A stretch of DNA of 7,571 nucleotides. Origin: JBGMEA01 sp964444065 (GTDB lineage Bacteria; Bacillota; Clostridia; Eubacteriales; Anaerofustaceae). The notes beneath the pieces were generated by a model. The model saw only the letters and a program-made list of their open reading frames with translations, ran no database searches and had not been told where the DNA came from. The position numbers and the translations under genes are program-made. Below, piece by piece: positions 1 through 5,072 of the stretch. The stretch spans positions 1-7,571 of the forward strand of contig CAYUFL010000058.1 in the NCBI GenBank assembly GCA_964444065.1, read 5' to 3'. Positions within the stretch are counted from its first letter, which is position 1. Every line of letters begins with the position of its first letter.

Positions 1-1283
1 CCGCAGTAAGGAACGTGCCGAATGCAACCGCCGCAGGCGGAAGCGCATACAAACAGGCAAAGAGGGAAGGGAAAAGCGATGAGGAAGCCTCCGCGTACAG
101 CCTTCTGAACACTGCGGCAAATCTGGCGTATGGGACGTTCTTTGAAGGGCTCGGAATGAAAGAGGGGAACACTGCGGGACAGAATGCCACAATCACAAAA
201 GTGAAAAAGGGCATCGATAAGGCGGTGAGCAAAGTGATCAGGAATCCGAACACCGTCAAAACGATTGCAGCTCTTTCAAAGAATATGGGAGAGGCTGCGG
301 CTCAGACCTACCTACAGGAAGCAATCGATCCATTACTGCGCAATGCGACACTGGGAGAGGCAAACACGATAGCCGATCTATGGAAGCATGCAACCAGTGC
401 CGAAACCATAACCAACGTATTGCAGAGTGCGGCAATTGCTGGAGGCACGCAGCTCGGCAGCATGGGGGTGAACCGCACAGTCTCGAAGGTCGCAGGGGAA
501 GGCGGACTGCTCAACGAAGCGAATTTAAAGAATCTGTCCGACAGCGACGTGCAAAAGGTCGGAGACGCGATCACCAACGCCTATGCCGAAACCGCGAAGG
601 CAGACCCGAACCTACACGTGACGGATGCGCAGATCGAAGCCTACAAGAAGCAGTCGAAGAAGAACATGGGGAGCAAAGAGAACGCGATTGCGCAGATACT
701 GATCAAGACCGACGAGCTTAAAGGGATGATTGGGGATTGGATTGAGCGGGGAAATGCGACGGTTGCGGAAGGAATAAAGCGGAACGGGAAAACTGCGCAA
801 CAAATAGGACAAGGTAAGTTGCTTAATAGTAACAAAATAAACAGATTGATAGGTGACAAAGATAATGATACTATTAATACAACAAAAAATAGTAAAGTCA
901 CAACGCAGTCATCTGAGCCACAATTCAAAACTGTTGCTGAAAAAGAATTGGCATCTGATTTGGAAATTGGACGGAGTTTAGGTGCAAAAGCAAAAAATTA
1001 TGATATTTTAGATTCGGATACGGGAGAAATATATCATTTTGAAGAAGGAAGCAGAATCCAAAATATAGAAGTATTTGCAGGGAAAGGTACCCATAAGCCT
1101 TTAAAAGAAGAAGTTATGGATGGGTTGAGTGAACAGTTTGGTGGAAATCCAAAGGATTGGGAACATGTTAAAGGATTTGGGATTATAAGTATTGAAGGCA
1201 AACCTGTAGAGGCAGAAGTTCATTGGTTTCAAGAATCGTCGGTAGGGAAAGTAAAATTTAAAATCAAGAGGTGGATTGAATGA
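1..1283 (+). CDS. Polymorphic toxin, C-terminal part with unassigned toxin tip (cassette 1; 5' end outside window)
   Basis: The frame is open to the left edge (in-frame codons from position 3), so the GTG at 15 is probably an internal valine and the start lies upstream. Counting residues from 15, about 1-255 form an Ala/Gly/Lys-rich helical linker that recurs in cassettes 2-4 (for example QTYLQEAIDPLLRN and KVGDAITNAYAET). Residues about 260-300 are a low-complexity Asn/Thr/Lys/Ser stretch. Residues about 305-422 are a compact tip with an EGSRIQN motif, FAGKGTH, DWEHVKGFG and a C-terminal AEVHWFQE strand followed by a basic end. The immunity gene overlaps the stop codon, which is the classic toxin/immunity arrangement. 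I cannot put a family name on the tip; similar tips, as I recall, occur at the ends of phage head (MuF-type) proteins, and a nuclease is a guess. Base composition drops sharply in GC near 800, where linker gives way to tip. Secretion route and N-terminal domain are not visible. Confidence 0.75.
   Translation, partial: AVRNVPNATAAGGSAYKQAKREGKSDEEASAYSLLNTAANLAYGTFFEGLGMKEGNTAGQNATITKVKKGIDKAVSKVIRNPNTVKTIAALSKNMGEAAAQTYLQEAIDPLLRNATLGEANTIADLWKHATSAETITNVLQSAAIAGGTQLGSMGVNRTVSKVAGEGGLLNEANLKNLSDSDVQKVGDAITNAYAETAKADPNLHVTDAQIEAYKKQSKKNMGSKENAIAQILIKTDELKGMIGDWIERGNATVAEGIKRNGKTAQQIGQGKLLNSNKINRLIGDKDNDTINTTKNSKVTTQSSEPQFKTVAEKELASDLEIGRSLGAKAKNYDILDSDTGEIYHFEEGSRIQNIEVFAGKGTHKPLKEEVMDGLSEQFGGNPKDWEHVKGFGIISIEGKPVEAEVHWFQESSVGKVKFKIKRWIE
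86..395 (+). repeat. Early linker repeat, copy in cassette 1
   Basis: This segment is homologous to 4661-4958 in cassette 4, with indels in the middle (the Lys/Gly-rich segment differs). Near-identical blocks sit at both ends, including an 18-base identity at 303-320 matching 4881-4898. The protein of cassette 3 from about 2629 is a more diverged third copy. Confidence 0.85.
555..720 (+). repeat. Late linker repeat, copy in cassette 1
   Basis: This segment matches 1506-1671. The first 26 bases are identical, and 53 of the first 57 match by eye. Both copies are in frame and encode KVGDAITNAYAET through ENAIAQILIK. Such in-frame identity between a complete gene and a downstream orphan would allow homologous exchange of toxin tips. 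Confidence 0.9.
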
Positions 1284-1441
1284 AAGTAAAGTATAAAAAG
1301 AAAACGATATTCTTGACACTTACTCAAAATAACATATATGATGTTATTTCTATTGAGAAGGGGTGGTATAGATTGATTGATGATTCAGGCGATGATTATT
1401 TGTACCCACCTGATGTATTTGATATTGTTGAAGAATCGTGA
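1280..1441 (+). CDS. Small acidic immunity protein for cassette 1 toxin
   Basis: This is a 53-residue protein starting MKVKYKKKTIFLT and ending in EES. Its ATG overlaps the toxin stop (ATGA, 4 bases), and a GAGGTGG ribosome binding site lies about 6-8 bases upstream, so translation is probably coupled to the toxin. The N-terminus is basic. The C-terminal half is strongly acidic and aromatic (YDVISIEKGWYRLIDDSG, then DDYLYPPDVFDIVEE), with a predicted short beta-rich pattern resembling a small SH3-like barrel. Position, overlap and acidity identify it as the cognate immunity protein. The fold is my inference and I assign no named family. It is short enough that automated gene calling with a length cutoff could miss it. 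An intrinsic terminator follows 20 bases after its stop. Confidence 0.8.
   Translation: MKVKYKKKTIFLTLTQNNIYDVISIEKGWYRLIDDSGDDYLYPPDVFDIVEES
1313..1342 (+). promoter_or_regulatory. Possible sigma-A promoter inside the cassette 1 immunity gene
   Basis: A consensus TTGACA (1313-1318) is followed by an 18-base spacer and TATGAT (1337-1342). It would direct transcription toward the end of the immunity gene and the terminator at 1462. The sequence also encodes ordinary immunity-protein residues, so chance in AT-rich coding DNA is a serious alternative. Confidence 0.25.
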
Positions 1442-1461
1442 AATAAGTAGATTATCGATGT

Positions 1462-1487
1462 AAGCCCCTTTGCAGGGGCTTTTTTTA
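1462..1487 (+). terminator. Rho-independent terminator after cassette 1
   Basis: The 8-bp stem AAGCCCCT / AGGGGCTT (1462-1469 and 1474-1481) closes a 4-base TTGC loop and runs into a T tract to 1486. It ends the cassette 1 toxin-immunity transcript and lies directly before the first bases of cassette 2, so upstream transcription is largely kept out of the orphan cassette. Confidence 0.9.
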
Positions 1488-2216
1488 TTGTGCATAAACG
1501 GCAATAAGGTCGGAGACGCGATCACCAACGCGTATGCAGAGACCGTGAAGGCAGACCCGAACATGAAAGTCACCGAGGCGCAGATCGAAGCGTACAAGAA
1601 GCAGTCGAAGAAGAACATTGGGAGCAGGGAGAACGCGATTGCGCAGATATTGATAAAGGGCGATGAACTGAAAAGTACTCTTTCGAATAATATTGATGAG
1701 GCGAAGGGGAGGGTGAAAGCGGCGGGAATCACTGTCGATGAAACTACGGGCAACAGGATGTTGCAGGGGGATGGGGATGGTGGTAGAATAAAAGGAAATA
1801 TTACGGATGAAACCCAAAATGTGATTGACGAGGGAGGCTATGATCCAAAACTATTAGATGAATTAGCAAATAGCGGAGTAAAATATTCGGCAATGGATGT
1901 CATATCAATTATTAAAACGCCTGAAGGGAAAATAGTTTGGATAGAGAATGGGAATAGTAACGCAGGTCTAGAGCATATTATGAATCATGCTGATGAGTTT
2001 TTTTCTCAAGGGATTTCAAAAGAAAATATTCCGAATTTTTTGATGCAGTCTATTAAAAAAGGGAAAATTATTGGATATCAAGGACGAGGAACCGGCAGAC
2101 CAATTTATGAAATTGTTTATGAAGGAGTTGTTAAGCAAGTAGCTATAACAACAGGAAGCAATGGATTTGTTGTTGGTGCTAACCCTATTTCGGTTCCAAA
2201 GAAGGAGGTCAAATGA
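1488..2216 (+). CDS. Orphan toxin C-terminal cassette 2, BECR-type nuclease-like tip, no credible start
   Basis: The frame opens inside or just after the preceding terminator (TTG at 1470 or 1488, neither with a ribosome binding site). True homology to cassette 1 begins at 1506 with VGDAITNAYAET and runs through the ENAIAQILIK segment to about 1670. After a Gly/Asp-rich junction (DGDGGRIKG, about 1768-1797) comes a tip of about 120 residues, lower in GC. Its features are VWIENGNSNAGLEHIM, a central FLMQSIKKGKIIGYQ, then GRPIYEIVYEG and a C-terminal VAITTGSNGFVVGANP. This pattern resembles Barnase-EndoU-ColicinE5/D-RelE (BECR) fold ribonuclease toxins, but I assign that from memory of the motif order only. 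The toxin tip is intact and has an overlapping immunity gene, while the N-terminus is missing. I read it as a displaced, normally silent C-terminus available for recombination. Confidence 0.72.
   Translation: MCINGNKVGDAITNAYAETVKADPNMKVTEAQIEAYKKQSKKNIGSRENAIAQILIKGDELKSTLSNNIDEAKGRVKAAGITVDETTGNRMLQGDGDGGRIKGNITDETQNVIDEGGYDPKLLDELANSGVKYSAMDVISIIKTPEGKIVWIENGNSNAGLEHIMNHADEFFSQGISKENIPNFLMQSIKKGKIIGYQGRGTGRPIYEIVYEGVVKQVAITTGSNGFVVGANPISVPKKEVK
1506..1671 (+). repeat. Late linker repeat, copy in cassette 2
   Basis: This is the partner of 555-720. Homology starts abruptly at 1506, about 20 bases after the terminator T tract, and fades after the LIKGDELK codons. It defines the left boundary of cassette 2. 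Confidence 0.9.
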
Positions 2217-2530
2217 AAAAGGTAGTTATACGGCTTGAATATAAGTGTTTTCCAATGTGGGTGTACGATGAAGATGGAATATTGATTGCCAATGATTTGG
2301 TAGAAGAGTTATCCGATAATTATGAAATCGATAAAATGCTTACAAATATACAAGTGGAATTTGATAACCTGTACATTGATAATAAGGAAAAATTTGAATA
2401 TAGAGGTTTTGCAAATGAAAAAGGAAAGGATGCTTTTATTGGCAAGATTAATCAAGCGGTAAAAAGCATTTATAAACATTTACAATCAAAATATGAATTT
2501 GAGAATATGATAAACGAAGAAATGCTTTGA
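2213..2530 (+). CDS. Immunity protein for cassette 2 toxin
   Basis: This is an acidic 105-residue protein, MKKVVIRLEYKCFPMWVYDE onward. It has a beta-rich first third (including an Asp-Glu-Asp-Gly turn) and a helical, charged second half ending in a Lys/Glu-rich helix. Its ATG overlaps the toxin stop by 4 bases (ATGA), and an excellent AAGGAGG ribosome binding site at 2202-2208 lies 4 bases upstream, inside the toxin's final codons. No signal peptide or membrane segment is visible, so it should act in the cytoplasm by binding the toxin. The immunity role is inferred from position and acidity. I do not recognise a named immunity family. No promoter dedicated to it is evident, so whether it is expressed in the orphan state is unclear. 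Confidence 0.8.
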   Translation: MKKVVIRLEYKCFPMWVYDEDGILIANDLVEELSDNYEIDKMLTNIQVEFDNLYIDNKEKFEYRGFANEKGKDAFIGKINQAVKSIYKHLQSKYEFENMINEEML

Positions 2531-2585
2531 GTGATTTTCAATTCAATGTCCCTATGACTTATATCTTATTTGCAGACAAGACAGA

Positions 2586-2618
2586 ACTGACTTCTGAAAA
2601 TCAGGAGTCAGTTTTTTT
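2586..2618 (+). terminator. Rho-independent terminator after cassette 2
   Basis: A 12-bp stem (ACTGACTTCTGA at 2586-2597 with TCAGGAGTCAGT at 2601-2612, one T-G wobble) closes an AAA loop and is followed by a seven-T run. Its sequence is unrelated to the terminators after cassettes 1 and 3. The next cassette's frame opens only four bases beyond the T run. Confidence 0.92.
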
Positions 2619-2621
2619 GTT

Positions 2622-4109
2622 GTGTTGAAAGAAGCGACAGTATACGGCATATTGACATCCGCCGCAGAGACCGTACTCGGTGAAATCGGCGGAAAAGCTG
2701 CAGGCAAGCTCTTCGGCAAGATAGCGGGGAGCACTGCTGCGAAGTCGATATCCGCTCAGGCTGATGAGGCGATCCGCATGTTACTCAAAAATTCCTCTGC
2801 TGTTAATACCGTTACCACCATCGTCAAAAACATGGGCAAAGAAGCGGCGGAGGAATACTTCCAATACGCGCTTGACCCACTCATGAAGAATATTTCATTT
2901 GACGGCAAAGACTACACGGGAAAAGAGATGCTTACCAATGCGTTCAGCAAGGAGGCGTTTCATTCTGCTCTGCTCGGAGCGCTGTCCTCAGGAACATCGC
3001 AAATGACGGGGGTTGCGGTCAACAGCGTAGCTTCGAAGCTGATGGGTGAGGGTGGGCTCTTAAGTGAGCTGAACTTAAACAATCTCACCGAATCGGAAGC
3101 CAAAGAGGTAAACGATTCGCTGACAAATGCCTACGCCGAAACCCTCCAAGAGCAGGGATACGATCATATCGATGAATATCGCAAGCAGGCGGAGAAGACC
3201 AACGCGAACAAAACAACCGCGAATGCCCATGCGCTTGCTGTCGGTGCGGAGCTTGCGCAGATGATCGAGACGCAGACGCAGAAGGCGGAGAAAGCAACGG
3301 CAGGCAAAAATGTTGCTAAAGCAATAAGCGCTTCGCAAAATGAAGAATCCGCAAAAAACAATGGCGAGAAAACTGCCGCCGGTTCGCAGGAGCAAACGGG
3401 AAATCCAAGTACATTCAGCGAAGAACAGCTAAAGAATATGAGCGTACCGCAGCTGAAAAGTATCCTGCAAAGTCTCTCGCCCGCGTTCGCGGAGAAGTGG
3501 AAATCTGCGGGACTGAAAGCTGCGGAAGTGGACAGGCAGGTTGCGGAGATGCTCGGGGGGAACAACAGTGCGCAGCTTGCGAGGGATATCGGGACAATGC
3601 AGAAGGAGTTGGGGACGGATGTAAAAACTAAAACAGAGACGAATAATGATGGGTTGAAGGGTGAAGAGGATGGTGGTAGAATGGAAGGAAGCACCGATGT
3701 TGGAGATACTACCAGATTTTCCGAATCAACCGACAGCGAAGCTAGCCGCGTTGGTCGAATGAATATGGCAGGAAAAATGCATCCTGTGTCGGGAGTTAAA
3801 TTCGACAATAATGGATTTCCTGTTTTTGAAGCAAAACATGAGATGAATCTGAATCCGAGTGATTATACTAAGACAAGAAGTACTCATTTTGAGAAAGCAA
3901 GTAAGACACTATATAACGAAATACAAAATAATCCTGAAATTGCGAACAGATTTACACAAAACGAAATTGAAGTTTTTAAGATCGGCGGAGTGCCTAAGAA
4001 ATATACATGGCATCATCATCAAGACCCTGGAGTAATGCAGTTGGTTGACAGAACTTTGCATAAACAAACTGGGCATGATGGTGGATATAGTATATGGGGT
4101 AAAAAGTAA
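2622..4109 (+). CDS. Orphan toxin C-terminal cassette 3 with WHH-family HNH/Endo VII nuclease tip
   Basis: The frame starts at GTG 2622 or TTG 2625 immediately after the terminator T run. The only AGGAG nearby is inside the hairpin and 14 bases away, so this is probably not a true start. Residues about 1-220 are a diverged copy of the cassette 1 linker (EEYFQYALDPLMKN, GEGGLLSELNLNNLTESE, SLTNAYAET). Residues about 220-345 are a Gln/Lys/Ala-rich extension not seen in cassettes 1 and 2. A junction EDGGRMEGS (about 3666-3692) precedes the tip. The tip includes GKMHPVSGVKFDNNGFPVFE and ends with TWHHHQDPGVMQLV and HKQTGHDGG (Trp463, His464-466, His480, His485), the conserved metal-binding and catalytic layout of the WHH group of HNH/Endo VII nucleases. 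DNA cleavage is the expected activity. A SUKH immunity gene follows 14 bases later, a well-known pairing. The nuclease call is firm; the orphan status is inferred. Confidence 0.85.
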   Translation: MLKEATVYGILTSAAETVLGEIGGKAAGKLFGKIAGSTAAKSISAQADEAIRMLLKNSSAVNTVTTIVKNMGKEAAEEYFQYALDPLMKNISFDGKDYTGKEMLTNAFSKEAFHSALLGALSSGTSQMTGVAVNSVASKLMGEGGLLSELNLNNLTESEAKEVNDSLTNAYAETLQEQGYDHIDEYRKQAEKTNANKTTANAHALAVGAELAQMIETQTQKAEKATAGKNVAKAISASQNEESAKNNGEKTAAGSQEQTGNPSTFSEEQLKNMSVPQLKSILQSLSPAFAEKWKSAGLKAAEVDRQVAEMLGGNNSAQLARDIGTMQKELGTDVKTKTETNNDGLKGEEDGGRMEGSTDVGDTTRFSESTDSEASRVGRMNMAGKMHPVSGVKFDNNGFPVFEAKHEMNLNPSDYTKTRSTHFEKASKTLYNEIQNNPEIANRFTQNEIEVFKIGGVPKKYTWHHHQDPGVMQLVDRTLHKQTGHDGGYSIWGKK

Positions 4110-4123
4110 AGAAAGGTAGATTT

Positions 4124-4570
4124 ATGCATAGAGAAATTAAATGGATATGCGAGAATGATGCACTAAGCAATGAGTTTATCGGCTATACGGAAGAAAAGCT
4201 TGGCATTAAATTCCCTTTAGATTTTATTCGGATTGCGATGCAAAATGATGGCGGTTACCCGAGCCCTAACAGATATACGTTGAATGAAACTCAAGAAATA
4301 TTTAATAATTTGTTGAGTTTCGATGAAGATGATATAAGTAATATTATCCAAACTTACAAAGATGTAGAGGATCGTTTACTTGAAAACGTGATTCCGTTTG
4401 CAGAAGACCCTTTCGGAAACTTGATCTGTTTTGATTACAGAAAAAACGATGTTCCTTCTATCGTGTTTTGGGATCACGAGATTGCTTTCAGTGACAAAGC
4501 GAAAGCAATTGCGTTCATCTGCGACAGCTTTTCTGATTTATTGGATATGTTGCATGAATCGGAGGAGTAG
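4124..4570 (+). CDS. SUKH (SMI1/KNR4) family immunity protein for cassette 3
   Basis: This is an acidic 148-residue cytoplasmic protein. It shows the SUKH pattern: an N-terminal helix leading to EEKLGIKFPLDFIRIAMQND with a GGYPSP turn, a middle segment with acidic helices, then the strand-rich core VIPFAEDPFGNLICFDY and PSIVFWDHE, and a C-terminal helix (FSDLLDMLHESEE). SUKH proteins are known to neutralise many bacterial nuclease toxins, WHH nucleases among them, which agrees with the gene next door. An AAAGG ribosome binding site at 4112-4116 lies 7 bases before the ATG, and the gene starts 14 bases after the toxin stop. A terminator follows about 50 bases after its own stop. Confidence 0.88.
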   Translation: MHREIKWICENDALSNEFIGYTEEKLGIKFPLDFIRIAMQNDGGYPSPNRYTLNETQEIFNNLLSFDEDDISNIIQTYKDVEDRLLENVIPFAEDPFGNLICFDYRKNDVPSIVFWDHEIAFSDKAKAIAFICDSFSDLLDMLHESEE

Positions 4571-4618
4571 GATGAATAACTAGCATCATAAATCAAGCTA
4601 TTGTCGAATAACTAAAGC

Positions 4619-4654
4619 AAGCCCCTTCGGGGGCTTCTTTTTTTGTTTTTTTTT
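4619..4654 (+). terminator. Rho-independent terminator after cassette 3
   Basis: The stem AAGCCCC / GGGGCTT (4619-4625 and 4630-4636) closes a stable TTCG tetraloop and is followed by two long T runs (4638-4644 and 4646-4654). The stem matches that of the terminator after cassette 1 (AAGCCCC...GGGGCTT), although the loops differ. Confidence 0.93.
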
Positions 4655-4660
4655 CCCTTT

Positions 4661-4979
4661 AGCCTCCGCTTACAGCCTTCTGAACGGCGCGGCAAACATG
4701 GCATTTGGCACGTTATTCGAAGGCTTCGGCAACAAGATGTTCGCCAGCGGAGCGGCAAAAGAAACGGCGAAAACAGGCGTGAAAGACACGATCAAAACCG
4801 CGGTGAGCAAAGTCATTAAAAATCCTGACACAGTCAAGACACTTGCATCGCTCTCAAAGAACATGGGCATGGCGGCGGCGCAGACCTACCTACAGGAATC
4901 AATCGATCCGATACTGCGCAATGCGACGTTGGGAGAGGCGAACACGCTCGGCGATATCCGTATCGGTTTCCGCGATTAA
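4661..4979 (+). pseudogene. Cassette 4: truncated remnant of the shared toxin linker
   Basis: The first 25 bases (4661-4685) match 86-110 of cassette 1 with one mismatch. The encoded protein (ASAYSLLNGAANMAFGTLFE, ..., QTYLQESIDPILRN, ATLGEANTLGDI) follows cassette 1 up to about 4958. Homology then stops, and seven codons later the frame ends at TAA. No toxin tip and no immunity gene follow. No ribosome binding site precedes the first in-frame ATG (4698). It is a broken cassette whose 3' part was lost, or a linker fragment left by recombination, and it marks the right edge of the array. A short protein of 93 residues could be called here, but I doubt that it is made. Confidence 0.82.
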
Positions 4980-5072
4980 TATGTTATACACCATCTTTGT
5001 TTTCGCGATTTGTTTTGAATTTTAAGTATGATTCATAACAGCACACTACAGAAAGAAACCATCAGAAAACGA
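4980..5072. other. Short intergenic gap between the array and the convergent operon
   Basis: This AT-rich spacer lies between the stop of the cassette 4 remnant and the stop of the minus-strand operon. It contains a short palindrome (TATGATTCATA, 5027-5037) but no hairpin with a T tract on either strand, so I see no convincing terminator for the leftward operon. Confidence 0.5.

Noticed and set aside
1470..1490. TTG codons at 1470 and 1488 as starts for cassette 2
   Set aside because: The first is in the terminator hairpin loop and the second just past the T tract; neither has a ribosome binding site, and homology to the linker begins only at 1506.
2554..2628. A 24-residue open frame between immunity gene 2 and cassette 3
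   Set aside because: It reads through the terminator hairpin, has no ribosome binding site and has no recognisable content.
3164..3808. A 214-codon open frame on the minus strand opposite cassette 3
   Set aside because: It is antisense to a well-supported toxin gene, its protein is Ser/Ala/Phe/Cys-rich without domain motifs, and it arises from the codon bias of the opposite strand.
4045..4091. TTGACA at 4045-4050 with TATAGT downstream as a promoter for the SUKH gene
   Set aside because: The spacer to TATAGT is 35 bases and no -10-like hexamer sits at 16-18 bases, so the two boxes do not form a promoter.
1..4979. Transposon or integrase as the driver of the repeats; CRISPR array
   Set aside because: No transposase, integrase, terminal inverted repeats or regularly spaced short repeats are visible; the repeats are in-frame protein-coding linker copies.
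4843..5025. A 60-codon plus-strand frame over the cassette 4 end and the intergenic gap
   Set aside because: It is out of frame with the homologous linker, Arg-rich from frame shift, and has no ribosome binding site.
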